From assembly GCF_004341165.1 (NCBI RefSeq), contig NZ_SLZR01000001.1, positions 310,001-374,000 on the forward strand: a DNA stretch of 64,000 nucleotides, in the 5' to 3' direction. The notes beneath the pieces were generated by a model. The model was not told the origin of the DNA, did not search any database, and saw only the letters and a list, made by a program, of their open reading frames with translations. The stretch comes from Reinekea marinisedimentorum. Lineage in GTDB: Bacteria > Pseudomonadota > Gammaproteobacteria > Pseudomonadales > Natronospirillaceae. Both the position numbers and the translations under genes were made by a program. Below, piece after piece: positions 1-13,200 of this stretch (the stretch's first letter is position 1; each line of letters begins with the position of its first letter).

Positions 1-277
1 TGATGCCGACATAGGGGTCATCCAGATTCTGGCTGATCAGCTTTTTTACCGACAGGCTGCGGTACTGGCGGTCGCACAGGAACACCTCCTGCTCTGCCAG
101 CCAGCTGTCATTGAGCTCCAGCCGGGGTGACTTTTCATTGCCAAGCCATTTCAGTGCCTGGGGGTTGCTGGCAATCGCCTGTTGCTGTTCGTTAATGCGC
201 AGTACTGCAGTGTTTCTGCCAACGACAATTCCGTTAGTCAGCATGTTTGATGCTGTTCGGGTATCGGAAGCGTTCAT
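1..277 (-). CDS. N-terminal part of an unidentified PAS-like protein (cut by window edge)
   Basis: Translating the minus strand from the ATG at 277 gives 92 residues without a stop, running off the left edge. Residues ~18-45 (GIVVGRNTAVLRINEQQQ, then SNPQALKWLG) have the rhythm of the start of a PAS domain: a short strand, a turn, then an 'A(N)P-x-A-L-x-x-L-G' helix. That suggests a sensor or signalling protein, but the informative C-terminus lies outside the window. There is no signal peptide or membrane segment in the visible part. It is transcribed in the same direction as slmA, about 107 bp downstream of it. The family is a guess; the open frame itself is clear. Confidence 0.5.
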   Translation of the reverse strand, partial: MNASDTRTASNMLTNGIVVGRNTAVLRINEQQQAIASNPQALKWLGNEKSPRLELNDSWLAEQEVFLCDRQYRSLSVKKLISQNLDDPYVGI

Positions 278-384
278 AGAGGCAAAATCCTTGTGTTGTA
301 GAGGGAGATTCCGTTCAGGAAGCCAGAGGAAGTATAGACGGTTACGGCCTGCATCGCTCCATGATGCAGTGCCGATGCGGGCGT

Positions 385-4567
<4,183 letters not shown>

Positions 4568-4746
4568 GAATAAAGTCCTCTTAACTGCTCAATGGCATAT
4601 GGATGCGTCTTTTTATTAAAGCAGGAATTGATGTTTCTGCTCTGAACAGCTGCATTTGTGGGCTTTTAGATGCAGATGCCGTAAATATGAAAGTTACTTT
4701 AACTGAACATCGTCTGAGCGTTAAGGCGAGATTTTTGGTTTTGGAT

Positions 4747-4777
4747 AAAAAAGCCTGCTCAGTTGATCTGGCAGGCT
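4747..4777 (-). terminator. Rho-independent terminator of coaBC-dut
   Basis: A perfect 7-bp stem (AGCCTGC at 4752-4758 with GCAGGCT at 4771-4777) is followed, on the minus strand, by a run of T (plus-strand A run 4747-4751). It lies just past the dut stop and ends the coaBC-dut transcript before the AlgC-like gene. Confidence 0.8.
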
Positions 4778-4786
4778 ACAAAAAGG

Positions 4787-5248
4787 TCAGCCCTTGCCGG
4801 TGCTGCCAAAGCCGCCGGTGCCGCGGTCGGTATGCTCAAATTCTTCAACAATGTCGAAGCTCGCCTGAATCACCGGCACCAGTACCAGCTGTGCAATGCG
4901 GTCTCCGCTTTCGATGGTGAAGGCCTCCTGGCCGCGGTTCCAGCAGGAAATCATTAGCTCGCCCTGATAGTCGGAATCAATCAGGCCAACCAGATTGCCC
5001 AGCACGACGCCCTTTTTATGGCCAAGGCCGGAGCGCGGCAGAATGGTCGCGGCAATGCCCGGGTCTTCGATGTAAATGGCCAGACCGGTGTTGATCAACC
5101 GGGTTTCGCCCGGCTGCAGCGTCAGTGGTTCGTCGAGCAGTGCGCGCAGGTCCATACCGGCAGAGCCTTCTGTGCCATAGGTTGGCAGCGGGATCTCTTC
5201 AGTGCCGATGCGTGGATCCAGAATTTTCAGTTGCAGCTTGTGAGTCAT
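4787..5248 (-). CDS. dut: dUTP diphosphatase
   Basis: Dut hydrolyses dUTP to dUMP and pyrophosphate, keeping uracil out of DNA and feeding thymidylate synthesis. All five trimeric-dUTPase motifs are present in 153 residues: AGMDLRA, PRSGLG, the [10 protein letters not shown] segment with the catalytic Asp, GDRIAQLV, and the C-terminal P-loop-like [10 protein letters not shown]. The gene starts one base after the coaBC stop, so the two are one transcription unit, as in many gammaproteobacteria. Confidence 0.97.
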   Translation of the reverse strand: MTHKLQLKILDPRIGTEEIPLPTYGTEGSAGMDLRALLDEPLTLQPGETRLINTGLAIYIEDPGIAATILPRSGLGHKKGVVLGNLVGLIDSDYQGELMISCWNRGQEAFTIESGDRIAQLVLVPVIQASFDIVEEFEHTDRGTGGFGSTGKG

Positions 5249-5249
5249 G

Positions 5250-6464
5250 TTAGTTTCCGAGGTTTAAAATCTGGTCGAGGATGAAGTGGGCCACATCGCG
5301 TTTAGAGGCCGGACCAAAGGGGACGCTTTGCTGGTCAGAGACCCAGAGGACTTCATTGTTGGCAGCACCGAAGCCGATGTCTGAGCGGGACACGTCGTTG
5401 GCGACAATGGCATCGGCGTTCTTGCGTTGCAGTTTGTCGGCTGCATATTGCTCGGTTTTCTGCGTTTCAGCGGCGAAGCCGATCACCGTTGCCGGCCGGT
5501 TTTCATGGTGGCCAATGCTGGCGAGAATATCGGGGTTTTCAATCAGCGTGATGGTGCGCTCTGCGCCGCTGCCGTCCTTTTTGATCTTCTGGTCTGCAGC
5601 GCTGCTTGGCCGGTAGTCAGCAACTGCCGCGGTGCCGATAAAGACATCACAGCCAGCGATGCTGTTCAGCGCCGCTTCGTACATTTGACTGGCACTGACG
5701 ACATCCACCCGGTTCACACCCGCCGGCGTTGCCAGATTCACCGGCCCGGCTATCAGGGTGACAGTGGCGCCGCGTTCGCTGGCTGCCTGAGCCAGTGCAA
5801 AGCCCATCTTGCCGCTGCTGTGATTGGACAGGTAGCGCACCGGGTCAATCGCCTCCTGCGTCGGCCCTGCGGTAATCACCAGGCTTTTTCCGCTCAGGTC
5901 CTGCGGCTGAAACAGCGCCTTGGCCATCTCAAAGATTTCTACCGGCTCCAGCATGCGGCCGTAGCCCATGTCGCCACAGGCCTGCTCACCCGCTGCCGGG
6001 CCAAACTGGCAGGCATTGGGCAGTATTTCCAGCAGTGATTGCATATTGCGTTGTGTCAGCGGGTGATGCCACATGAATTCGTTCATCGCCGGGGCGATTG
6101 CCACCTTCGCCCGGGTTGCCAGGCAGAGCGTGGTCAGCAGGTCGTTGGCCATACCGGCGTTGATGCGGGCGATGGTATCTGCCGTTGCTGGTGCAATGAC
6201 CACCAGGTCGGCCCATTTCGCCAGTTCGATGTGGCTCATGCCCAGCTCTGCGGTTTTATCAAACAGGCTGGTGCTCACGGGGTTGCCGGAGAGCGCCTGC
6301 AGGGTTAAGGGGGTAATGAACTCCTGCGCGGATTCGGTCATCACCACGCGCACTTCTGCACCTGCCTTTATGAACTGACGAACCAGTTCGGCAGATTTAT
6401 AGGCAGCGATGCCACCAGTAATACCGATAACGACGTGTTTGTTGTCAAAAACTGAAATGCTCAT
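5250..6464 (-). CDS. coaBC: Bifunctional phosphopantothenoylcysteine decarboxylase/synthetase
   Basis: CoaBC makes 4'-phosphopantetheine for coenzyme A: the C-terminal domain joins cysteine to phosphopantothenate and the N-terminal flavoprotein domain decarboxylates the product. The N-terminal domain shows [15 protein letters not shown], the conserved His-containing [10 protein letters not shown], the PAMNEFMW motif and the Cys loop [10 protein letters not shown]. The synthetase half starts near residue 190 ([19 protein letters not shown]). The length of 404 fits the family. Its ATG faces radC across a 150-bp promoter region, and dut follows directly. Confidence 0.96.
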   Translation of the reverse strand: MSISVFDNKHVVIGITGGIAAYKSAELVRQFIKAGAEVRVVMTESAQEFITPLTLQALSGNPVSTSLFDKTAELGMSHIELAKWADLVVIAPATADTIARINAGMANDLLTTLCLATRAKVAIAPAMNEFMWHHPLTQRNMQSLLEILPNACQFGPAAGEQACGDMGYGRMLEPVEIFEMAKALFQPQDLSGKSLVITAGPTQEAIDPVRYLSNHSSGKMGFALAQAASERGATVTLIAGPVNLATPAGVNRVDVVSASQMYEAALNSIAGCDVFIGTAAVADYRPSSAADQKIKKDGSGAERTITLIENPDILASIGHHENRPATVIGFAAETQKTEQYAADKLQRKNADAIVANDVSRSDIGFGAANNEVLWVSDQQSVPFGPASKRDVAHFILDQILNLGN

Positions 6465-6563
6465 AAAGAAATAATGTCCGTGATTTTAGCTGGTTCGACC
6501 GGCGCGCTTACATTGAGTTTCATTCGGGCGGTGGTATGGTGCTAACGCACTAGCAGCGCTGAC

Positions 6564-6578
6564 TGCCCGGGACGGGCA
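6564..6578 (+). other. GC hairpin in the coaBC-radC divergent promoter region
   Basis: TGCCCG and CGGGCA form a perfect 6-bp stem around a GGA loop, about 40 bp before the radC start. It could be a leader hairpin of radC or an operator; there is no T run, so it is not a terminator. I see no convincing sigma70 boxes in this gap. Confidence 0.35.
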
Positions 6579-6618
6579 CAGTATCACAACTGAAAATTTG
6601 ATAGTAAAGGGAATGACA

Positions 6619-7293
6619 ATGTCGATAAAGGAATGGCCGGAGCAGCTGCGGCCTCGGGAAAAGCTGCTGAACCAGGGGCCGGAGTCGCTGTCTGATGCCG
6701 AGTTGCTGGCAATCTTTCTGCGGACCGGTATACCCGGCCTGGATGCGGTGGGGCTGGCTCAGGAAATTCTCAATCGTTTTGAGAATATCGCCCATCTGTT
6801 TCAGGCAAACCTGCAGGAATTCTGCGAGGGCCCGGGTTTGGGGCCGGCGAAGTACGTGCAGCTGCAGGCGGTGCTGGAAATGAGCCGTCGCTATCTGCGC
6901 TGTGAACTGCAGTCTCGCAAGGCACTGACCTCACCCGCGGACACCCGTAATTTTCTGTTGGCGCAAATGCAGGGGCTGGCGCGCGAGCAGTTCAGCTGCA
7001 TCTGGCTCGACGCCCAGCACCGGGTGATTCGCTTTGAAACGCTCTTTCATGGCACCATAGACAGCGCCGCGGTTTACCCCAGAGAAGTGGTCAAGGCGGC
7101 ACTCGGCTGTAATGCGGCGGCGGTTATTCTGGCTCACAACCACCCCAGCGGCATCGCTGAGCCCAGTAGTTCAGACCAGTTGATCACTGAGCGCATTGCC
7201 AAGGCGCTGGATGTGGTCGATGTACGGCTGTTGGATCATATGGTGGTCGGACAGGGCGTAGTCGTCAGTTTTGCTGAAAGAGGACTTATTTGA
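6619..7293 (+). CDS. radC: RadC family JAB/MPN-domain protein
   Basis: RadC-type proteins carry an N-terminal helix-hairpin-helix region and a C-terminal JAB1/MPN zinc metalloprotease-like domain; the cellular role is unsettled despite the DNA-repair name. The JAMM motif is intact: a glutamate in the first strand of the domain, then [14 protein letters not shown]. Among three possible starts I choose the ATG at 6619 ([17 protein letters not shown], 224 aa), because AAAGG at 6606-6610 sits 8 nt before it, whereas the ATG at 6613 is only 2 nt from the same site; the N-terminus also resembles Pseudomonas RadC. Confidence 0.92.
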   Translation: MSIKEWPEQLRPREKLLNQGPESLSDAELLAIFLRTGIPGLDAVGLAQEILNRFENIAHLFQANLQEFCEGPGLGPAKYVQLQAVLEMSRRYLRCELQSRKALTSPADTRNFLLAQMQGLAREQFSCIWLDAQHRVIRFETLFHGTIDSAAVYPREVVKAALGCNAAAVILAHNHPSGIAEPSSSDQLITERIAKALDVVDVRLLDHMVVGQGVVVSFAERGLI

Positions 7294-7314
7294 CCAAAAA
7301 AACAGCAGTTATGC

Positions 7315-7343
7315 TTGAGCTTGCTGCGTCGTTCTGGTATAAA
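7315..7343 (+). promoter_or_regulatory. Sigma70-type promoter of rpmB-rpmG
   Basis: TTGAGC (7315-7320) and TATAAA (7338-7343) are 17 bp apart, with an extended -10 TGG directly before the -10 and a GC-rich stretch TCGCGCC after it. GC-rich discriminators are typical of stringently controlled ribosomal promoters. The rest of the 315-bp gap 7294-7609 would be a long (~260 nt) leader; I see no other clear element in it. Confidence 0.6.
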
Positions 7344-7609
7344 TCGCGCCTCTTTGAATCAGGGCCCCAGGTCCCCAAGATTTTAGGTTGATTTGCTCGA
7401 GCTTCGATTCGTCGAATTTTCTGGCATAGAGCGCTGTTTTAGTCTTACGCAAAACCGATGTTTCGACGCCGGAATGAGTGTAGATAGTCGGTGAGACGTT
7501 GGCTTTCAAGGCAATGAAACGGCATCAGTGCGCTAAAATATGAAATCCTGCGGTCGAATTTATTATTTAAGTTAAGTGCGGTGTCACCGACAATTGGAGG
7601 CGACAGAGA

Positions 7610-7846
7610 ATGTCTAAAGTTTGCCAAGTTACGGGTAAGCGTCCTGTAACCGGGAACAATGTTTCCCACTCACAGATCAAAACTAAGCGTCGGTTCTTGC
7701 CGAACCTACACACTCACCGTTTCTGGGTTGAGGGTGAAAAGCGCTTCGTTAAACTGCGTGTTTCCACTAAAGGAATGCGTATCATCGACAAAAAGGGTAT
7801 CGAGTCTGTATTAGCAGACCTGCGTGCCCGTGGTGAAAAAGTTTAA
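7610..7846 (+). CDS. rpmB: 50S ribosomal protein L28
   Basis: L28 is a structural protein of the large subunit. The 78-residue sequence begins [12 protein letters not shown] and contains the [14 protein letters not shown] and [16 protein letters not shown] blocks of the bacterial family. It has only one cysteine, so it is the zinc-free form. A good Shine-Dalgarno (GGAGG at ~7595) precedes the ATG. It is followed 11 bp later by rpmG, the usual pair. Confidence 0.98.
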   Translation: MSKVCQVTGKRPVTGNNVSHSQIKTKRRFLPNLHTHRFWVEGEKRFVKLRVSTKGMRIIDKKGIESVLADLRARGEKV

Positions 7847-7857
7847 GGAGTTCAACT

Positions 7858-8016
7858 ATGCCACGCGATAAGATTCGTCTAGTAAGTTCTGCCGGTACTG
7901 GTTACTTCTACACTACCGATAAGAACAAGCGTAATACTCCAGACAAACTGGAATTCAAAAAGTACGATCCTAAAGCACGTAAGCACGTGCTCTTCAAGGA
8001 AGCTAAAATCAAGTAA
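7858..8016 (+). CDS. rpmG: 50S ribosomal protein L33
   Basis: A 52-codon gene starting [15 protein letters not shown] and ending [10 protein letters not shown], the conserved L33 ends. AAGGAG sits 6 nt before the ATG. It has no cysteine at all, so it is the zinc-independent L33 type, matching the zinc-free L28 beside it. Slightly shorter at the N-terminus than E. coli L33 (55 aa). Confidence 0.97.
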   Translation: MPRDKIRLVSSAGTGYFYTTDKNKRNTPDKLEFKKYDPKARKHVLFKEAKIK

Positions 8017-8058
8017 TTGATTTTGCTGTACTGAGGGTTCTGAAAGGAACCTATGACT

Positions 8059-8081
8059 AAGCCCGGCCTGCCGGGCTTTTT
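8059..8081 (+). terminator. Terminator of rpmB-rpmG
   Basis: AAGCCCGG (8059-8066) pairs with CCGGGCTT (8071-8078) around a 4-nt loop and runs straight into TTTTT. A textbook intrinsic terminator 42 bp after the rpmG stop. Confidence 0.9.
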
Positions 8082-8224
8082 GTTGCCTGCTATTCAGGGT
8101 TTTAGGTTTTGCCTGGGCCTTAATCCTTTCCATTTGGGCATGTCTTATTTTATCTTTCTGAAGCAGATAACATTCACTGATCCGGTAAACTCGCTGTATT
8201 GGCTTAAAAAGGGCGCGATTTATT

Positions 8225-8992
8225 ATGTTTTTGGCAACGATTCGAACCTTTGTATTTTATTGCTTAGCGGTGCCTTTTACTCTGCTTTGGTGTGTGCTCT
8301 TTGGTCTCATTGCGTATCTGATCCCGTTTCCACTGCGTTATCACCTGGTGATTGGCGGCTGGGCAAAGGTGGTTCACTTTCTTTCGCGAACCATTCTGGG
8401 TATTCAGGTTAAGGTTTATGGTCGTGAAAACATCCCTGAGCAAGCCTGTGTGATTGTGGCAAATCATCAGTCCGCCTGGGAGACCTTCTACATGCAGCAC
8501 CTGTTCCGGCCGCAATCGCAGGTGGCGAAGTCCAGTCTACTGAAGATCCCGTTTTTTGGCTGGGCCTATGCGACCTGCAGGCCGATTGCCATCGACCGCA
8601 GCAAGCGCAAGCAGGCGATGCAGCAGATTATTGAGAAAGGCAGCCGCAGAATTGCCCAGGGCAGCTCTATTCTGATCTTTCCGGAAGGCACCCGCAGTGT
8701 GCCGGGTAAGCCGCTGCCATTCCGTAAGGGGGGCGCGGTACTGGCAAAGGAAGCGGATTGTGTGATCGTGCCGGTAACCCACAACTCCGGGTTGTACTGG
8801 CTGAACGACCGCTTTACCAAGCGGCCGGGAACCGTTGAGGTGCATATTCACCCGCCAATCGAGACATCGAAGCTGCCGGCTGAAGAGCTGATGGCGCAGG
8901 CTGAAAAGCTGGTGGTTGGAAAGCTGGCGCAGATTACGCCGTCCGGCGAGTGCGATAACGACCTCGACTACCCGAGCGCCGTCAGTCACTGA
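8225..8992 (+). CDS. 1-acyl-sn-glycerol-3-phosphate acyltransferase family protein (PlsC-like)
   Basis: This family transfers an acyl chain to lysophosphatidic acid or a related lysophospholipid at the inner membrane. One or two hydrophobic helices lie at the N-terminus (~residues 5-35). The acyltransferase motifs follow in order: block I NHQSAWET (the HX4E variant of HX4D, as seen in several Pseudomonas homologues), block II around RPIAIDRS, block III FPEGTRS and block IV VIVPVTHNS. At 255 residues it is standard. Whether it is the main PlsC or an accessory acyltransferase (for example for ornithine lipids) cannot be told. No strong Shine-Dalgarno is seen before the ATG. Confidence 0.88.
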   Translation: MFLATIRTFVFYCLAVPFTLLWCVLFGLIAYLIPFPLRYHLVIGGWAKVVHFLSRTILGIQVKVYGRENIPEQACVIVANHQSAWETFYMQHLFRPQSQVAKSSLLKIPFFGWAYATCRPIAIDRSKRKQAMQQIIEKGSRRIAQGSSILIFPEGTRSVPGKPLPFRKGGAVLAKEADCVIVPVTHNSGLYWLNDRFTKRPGTVEVHIHPPIETSKLPAEELMAQAEKLVVGKLAQITPSGECDNDLDYPSAVSH

Positions 8993-9004
8993 CCCTGAAC
9001 GAAA

Positions 9005-9029
9005 AAAAGCCTCAGAACGAGGCTTTTTT
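9005..9029. terminator. Bidirectional terminator between acyltransferase and dsbA-like genes
   Basis: AAAAGCCTC (9005-9013) pairs with GAGGCTTTT (9019-9027) with a 5-nt loop, an A run before it and a T run after it, so it can end transcription from both convergent genes. Confidence 0.88.
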
Positions 9030-9048
9030 GGATTTTAACGATAAGAGA

Positions 9049-9789
9049 TTAACTGTCTTTCGCTTCATCGATGGCTTTCTGAATTTCCGCCTGAGGATAG
9101 GCGCCTTTGAGTATGCGGCCACCGACTACAAAGGCCGGGGTGCCGGTAATACCCAACTGCTGCGCCAGATAGCTGGTTTCAGAGATGTGCTGCTCAATGC
9201 TCTCGTCGTTCAGCTTGGCTTCAATGGCAGCTCTATCCAGCTGCTGTTGCTCGATCACCTTCCAGACGTCGTTCTCTGAGCGGAGGCTGCGCGTGCTCAG
9301 CAGAGCGCGGTGCAGGGCTTCGTATTTTTCCGGGTAGACCAGATTGGCAGCCAGGGCGATACGGGCGGCTGTGCCTGATGATTCGGACAGAATCGGCCAT
9401 TCCTTGTAAACCACTTTCAGATCGGGGTTATCGGCGATCAAAGCCTGCAGGGTGTCGTTGGCGCGTTTGCAGTAACCGCAGTTGTAATCGAAGAACTCAA
9501 CGATGGTGAGGCTGCCTTCGCTGTTGCCACCGACCGGATCAATCGGGTTGTTGATCAGCATGTCGGTCATCTGTTGCAGCGATTCGGCTTCTTTTTGTGC
9601 CTTTTCCTGCTCGGCCCGTTGCTGCAGTTTATGAATGGCTTCAGCGATCACTTCCGGGTGTTCCAGAATGTATTGGTGCACTATTTCTTCGATTTCGCTT
9701 TTACTGAATTCTTCAGCCTGAGTAAACGAAGCAGCAGCGAACAGACTTGCTGCTAAGGCAACAGGTTGAATAAATTTAACGGCTTTCAT
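9049..9789 (-). CDS. Periplasmic DsbA-family thiol:disulfide oxidoreductase (ScsC/Com1-like)
   Basis: A 25-residue signal peptide ending FTQA precedes a helical N-terminal segment (~26-75, with 'HQYILEHPEVIAEAIHKL'), then a thioredoxin-fold domain. The active site is C104-G-Y-C107 and the cis-proline loop is GITGTPAF. The helical 'ILEHPEVI' preface is typical of the ScsC/Com1/BdbD-like branch, whose N-terminal arm can mediate oligomerisation and isomerase activity (family knowledge). It probably shuffles or introduces disulfides in secreted proteins. It stands downstream of DUF924 with a 57-bp gap. Confidence 0.85.
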   Translation of the reverse strand: MKAVKFIQPVALAASLFAAASFTQAEEFSKSEIEEIVHQYILEHPEVIAEAIHKLQQRAEQEKAQKEAESLQQMTDMLINNPIDPVGGNSEGSLTIVEFFDYNCGYCKRANDTLQALIADNPDLKVVYKEWPILSESSGTAARIALAANLVYPEKYEALHRALLSTRSLRSENDVWKVIEQQQLDRAAIEAKLNDESIEQHISETSYLAQQLGITGTPAFVVGGRILKGAYPQAEIQKAIDEAKDS

Positions 9790-9846
9790 GGAGTCTCCAA
9801 TCTATGATCTTAGGCTTGGATAAATAACCCAAGCTTAAGTTCCGGT

Positions 9847-10461
9847 TTATTGGCCGAATCTTTTGGCTCCTTTGTTCAGGTAGGCCAGTTCAGCTTCAGT
9901 GGATGGTCGATTCAGTACTTCGTTTCTGTGTGGGTAGCGACCGAACTGGACGATAATATCGCGATGCTCCAGAGCAGACGAGTGAAAGCCTGTAATTATT
10001 GTGTCCATAGCCGTAGCGGCCTTTTTGAGCTCGGTCAGCCGTTCGATGGCGTCATCGTGCAGCGCTATATCTTCAGAGTGCACCAGTGGCATCAGGCTGA
10101 AGCCCTTTTCAACAGCGCTGAGGTTATCGAACTGGCTCAGCTTCCAGCCCTCCTGTGCCCATTTCACGGCCAGGTGATCCCAGGCGAACGCCGTGGCTGA
10201 CTTGCGGTACAGGTTCCGACTGAATTGATCGATCAGGACAATCGCCGCAAGCCGCTGCTCACCGCTGGTTTCATCAAAATGAATGGAACCGGTTGTCAGT
10301 TGCGAATGTGCAATGAGGAATTTCTGCCGGATTTCAGCATCGGTTTCTTCATTGCTGTCAAACCAGCGTTGCGTCCTTTGTTTTTGCGTGAGTGACTGGT
10401 CGTTAAACCAGTAATCAAGCACTTCATTCCATATAGAAGCTTCTGTCACCTGTATGTCCAC
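9847..10461 (-). CDS. DUF924 family protein
   Basis: The 204-residue helical protein carries the family marks IDQFSRNLYR (usually DQFPRN) and, near the C-terminus, FGRYPHRNEVL. DUF924 proteins have an all-helical TPR-like fold with no settled function. The start lies 9 bp after the upstream pseudoprotease stop, so both are likely co-transcribed. Confidence 0.88.
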   Translation of the reverse strand: MDIQVTEASIWNEVLDYWFNDQSLTQKQRTQRWFDSNEETDAEIRQKFLIAHSQLTTGSIHFDETSGEQRLAAIVLIDQFSRNLYRKSATAFAWDHLAVKWAQEGWKLSQFDNLSAVEKGFSLMPLVHSEDIALHDDAIERLTELKKAATAMDTIITGFHSSALEHRDIIVQFGRYPHRNEVLNRPSTEAELAYLNKGAKRFGQ

Positions 10462-10470
10462 CCTATTCGT

Positions 10471-12321
10471 CTATTCAGGTTCGGCGTTTAGTAACCGGCC
10501 AGATACTGTAATCCAGTACACAGTTAGCAAGTTTAGCCAAGGGTTCAGGTTTTGTGAGATTTCCTGCGCAGACAGCGGGTCATCAATTCTGCGGACGGCT
10601 GCGTGGTTGAGCTGATCGGCAAAGCTTCTGGTGTTGCCACCCAGTACAGGCATTGGCTGCAGCTTCTGGCACAGGCTGCTGAAGTTTTGCTGCAGCGCTG
10701 ACAGTTGCCGGTTGCGCAGTGTTTGTTTCGGCCCTGACAGTCGGCCAGCCTTCAGCCATTGCTGCATTTGCAGTAACAGCTGGATTGCCTGATAAGCGGT
10801 CCGGGCCGTCGGGAAGAGCTTGTCTGTCTCTGCCGCGGCTGGCCAGAAGGGTGCGCTCAGCTGCTGCCAGATCAGGGTTTCTGCTTTTAAGTCGCACGGC
10901 GCATCCTTGGAGATGCCCAGTGCCACCGATATTTTGTCATATTGGCAGTCGAGGATTTTTCCTGCCTGCTGATTCAGCTTGTGGGCGTTCTTGCCATGCC
11001 CTTTTCTGCCGGGCTTTGTTGGCATCAGGCTGAGCGGTTCTATGCCCAGCCGGAAAAACAACTCGCGGCGCTGAATGTAGTGCTGAAAATGTTGCCACAG
11101 GCTGGACGCTGCGATCGTGAACTTGGCGGCGTGCTGATCGCGGCCGATCGCTTTCTGATAGCCCTCTGTGGTCGACAGCACCCACAGTGCCGGAGCATTG
11201 AAGCGCAAGCTGGTTTGCGCACTGCCGGAGTCATCTGTGACGGCAACCGTTTTAATGAACTTCTGCCACACCGGCTTTGCGTTGAGCTGCCGGCAATAGT
11301 CGGAAAAGTCCGGCCAGTCGTTGTGAACGAGCGACAATGTTTTCTGCGCTTCGATCAGTGTGGCCTTTTGCTCAAAGCCGACCAGCTGACCGGCAATTGC
11401 CAGGGCACGCTCATTCTGGTGCCTGGCAATAGGCGTCACCCAGTTATCGAGCAGGCCGGCCCAGCTCTCATTGCGTTGCTTTACTGCGCTGCGCCATAGC
11501 AGGAAGAAGCCCCAGGTTCTCTGGTAGAGGTTTTTCGACACCGGCGACAGTTCAAGGGCAAGCATGCCAATCAACTGATGCAGGGTCAGCGCTTCCAGCA
11601 TTGGCAAGCCAATCACCAACGTACACCGGCGCAGTAGCCATTGCTTAGGCGATTGGTTGATGGCGATGACCGGGCGGTCGACAAAGGTCACCTTCCTGAT
11701 GGCCGGTGCAGCCAGATAAACCTGTAGGCCCTGAAGCAGTTGGTAGAGAAGCTCCTCCGTTTCCGGGTCAACCTCCAGCCCTTGTGGCGGCTGATTTTTG
11801 GGCAGCAGGATTATCGCCGGCACAAACAGCAGCAGGCTGAACAGCAGTTGCAGCAGCGCCGCGAGCGGTTGCTGGCTCCAGGTGCTGACAGAGATCAGCG
11901 GTAACAGTAGCAGCAGCCCGATCAGCGGCAGAATAATGTAGGTAAGAGCGGGAAGTGCTGCCAAAACCCCGAGGCTCAGAATGGTATCAAACTCGTCTTC
12001 GGTGTGCCGGAAGCGGCTGGCAAAGAACTGCTCAAGCCCGCCCTCGCGGAGTTGCTTTTTAAGATCGTCCGGGCTGCTTTTCTGGTGCGTGGCCAGTGCT
12101 TCAGCCTTCAGGTTCAGGCCCTTCTGGCTTAATAGCCGGCCCAGTTTGATCGCCTCTTCCCTGGCCAGGTTGCTCTTCAGCACACAGCGGCGGTTTGCCA
12201 TCATTTCGGCGACCTGGCGGTCACTGAGGCTCAGCGCTGATTTCAGCAGGAAGCAGGCCTCAGTCTTGTTGATGCCTTCCTTAAAGCTCTGGAAAACCAG
12301 GTGATAACGCACATGCTCCAT
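10471..12321 (-). CDS. Membrane M48-like pseudoprotease
   Basis: I start at the ATG at 12321 (MEHVRYHLVFQSFKEG, 616 aa): CAGGGT lies 8 nt upstream, while the open frame before it does not look coding. Residues 1-75 form the small 'YHLVF...' domain found at the N-terminus of some gammaproteobacterial membrane proteins. Two hydrophobic segments follow (~115-145 and ~150-170). The block LEVDPETEELLYQL ... LVIGLPMLEALTLHQLIGML aligns with the large M48-type membrane peptidases, but where they have LAHEFGH this reads LALELSP (254-260): both zinc histidines are gone, and the downstream 'EYDAD' region reads RHQNERAL. So it is probably not a protease. It may act as a scaffold or regulator in the membrane; no function is known to me. 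Confidence 0.7.
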   Translation of the reverse strand: MEHVRYHLVFQSFKEGINKTEACFLLKSALSLSDRQVAEMMANRRCVLKSNLAREEAIKLGRLLSQKGLNLKAEALATHQKSSPDDLKKQLREGGLEQFFASRFRHTEDEFDTILSLGVLAALPALTYIILPLIGLLLLLPLISVSTWSQQPLAALLQLLFSLLLFVPAIILLPKNQPPQGLEVDPETEELLYQLLQGLQVYLAAPAIRKVTFVDRPVIAINQSPKQWLLRRCTLVIGLPMLEALTLHQLIGMLALELSPVSKNLYQRTWGFFLLWRSAVKQRNESWAGLLDNWVTPIARHQNERALAIAGQLVGFEQKATLIEAQKTLSLVHNDWPDFSDYCRQLNAKPVWQKFIKTVAVTDDSGSAQTSLRFNAPALWVLSTTEGYQKAIGRDQHAAKFTIAASSLWQHFQHYIQRRELFFRLGIEPLSLMPTKPGRKGHGKNAHKLNQQAGKILDCQYDKISVALGISKDAPCDLKAETLIWQQLSAPFWPAAAETDKLFPTARTAYQAIQLLLQMQQWLKAGRLSGPKQTLRNRQLSALQQNFSSLCQKLQPMPVLGGNTRSFADQLNHAAVRRIDDPLSAQEISQNLNPWLNLLTVYWITVSGRLLNAEPE

Positions 12322-12456
12322 AGTAAAACCCTGATAAATAGACGTTCGCGGCCACAAGCTATAACAATCTAACTGTGAATTCAGGAACTGCTCTCGGTTT
12401 TAGCAAGCAAAGTGGTGTGGGATGTTGGGAATTGAGACCTGGGACAAGCTGTCAGC

Positions 12457-12478
12457 GGGTGCGCCGGTTGGCGCACCC
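12457..12478. other. Perfect 9-bp GC hairpin
   Basis: GGGTGCGCC and GGCGCACCC pair around GGTT, 16 bp past the stop of the minus-strand gene 12494-13093. Neither side has a T run, so it may be a weak or Rho-assisted terminator or an mRNA 3' end stabiliser. Confidence 0.5.
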
Positions 12479-12493
12479 ATAACAGGGCAATGA

Positions 12494-13093
12494 TCAGTCG
12501 ATATGATAGTCGCTGCCGTCTTTGGCGCGGAAGTCTTTGGCCTTATGAATACAGTGGATTTCAGGCTTGCCTTCGGTGTTCATGGTAATGTGCGAATCAC
12601 CGCGAACCATGCTGAACCAGTGGTGGTGGCCGGTTGCGTCGTTGGCCGCAATGCTGACCCGTTGCATCTCGGCACCGGTGGTTTCTACCTGAATGTCATC
12701 GATGTGGGCATGGTCGATACAGCCCCGCTTACCCCTCGGGTTGATGATCAGCTCAACATGAAAGCCCTGATCGTTCTTGAATACCAGCGATTCCGGCTTT
12801 TCTTTGGAGCCGCTGAAGGCGACAAATTGCTGCGGGTCCTGCAAGCCGCTTTGGCTGCCATCGTCAAAAAAGGCCAGCAGGTGCTGGTAGTAAACGATGT
12901 AGCTTTTAACATCCTTGTGCGAGCCACGCTTGAGTGGAATGGCCTCATCCAGAAAGCGCTTGGAGTAAGCCATCATCTGGCGGATGCGTGCCGTATTCAG
13001 GGAATGGATCAGGGTTGCTTCTTCTTCGATGAAGTTATCGAAGCCGGATTCAAATGGCTGTGCAGTTAAAGCTGTCATCGGTCTTATACTCAC
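12494..13093 (-). CDS. Conserved-looking hypothetical protein beside a RamB/ScfR-type regulator
   Basis: A 199-residue soluble protein that I do not recognise. The first ~70 residues are helical; the middle (~75-150) alternates short strands, with a HAHIDDIQVE stretch and a GHHHWFSMVRGD stretch rich in histidines and acids that could hold a metal. There is no signal peptide. It is divergent from the regulator at 13238 across a 144-bp gap that contains TTCACA/TGTGAA repeats, so it is the likely target of that regulator. Since RamB-type proteins govern acetate, propionate and glyoxylate metabolism in other bacteria, a role in short-chain acid metabolism is a guess from context only. Confidence 0.6.
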   Translation of the reverse strand: MSIRPMTALTAQPFESGFDNFIEEEATLIHSLNTARIRQMMAYSKRFLDEAIPLKRGSHKDVKSYIVYYQHLLAFFDDGSQSGLQDPQQFVAFSGSKEKPESLVFKNDQGFHVELIINPRGKRGCIDHAHIDDIQVETTGAEMQRVSIAANDATGHHHWFSMVRGDSHITMNTEGKPEIHCIHKAKDFRAKDGSDYHID

Positions 13094-13169
13094 TCTGTCA
13101 ATTCGGTTTTTGTCGCGCCTGTTGAATAGGCCTTTGTATGAAAGAAATCTTAGGGTAAGTTCGACTACA

Positions 13170-13200
13170 ATTTCACAATAGAAATTTCACACTGTGAATT
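13170..13200. promoter_or_regulatory. Operator-like inverted repeat between hypothetical gene and ramB-like regulator
   Basis: TTCACA-C-TGTGAA (13186-13198) is a perfect 6-bp inverted repeat, preceded 15 bp upstream by another half site TTCACA (13172-13177). The position, 40 bp before the regulator start and 90 bp before the divergent start, suggests an autoregulatory operator. A matching ACTGTGAATT also occurs at 12372-12381, before the pseudoprotease gene. Confidence 0.5.

Noticed and set aside
8053-8412. A 119-codon frame after rpmG
   Set aside because: Starts in the rpmG terminator and overlaps the acyltransferase in another frame with no coding look.
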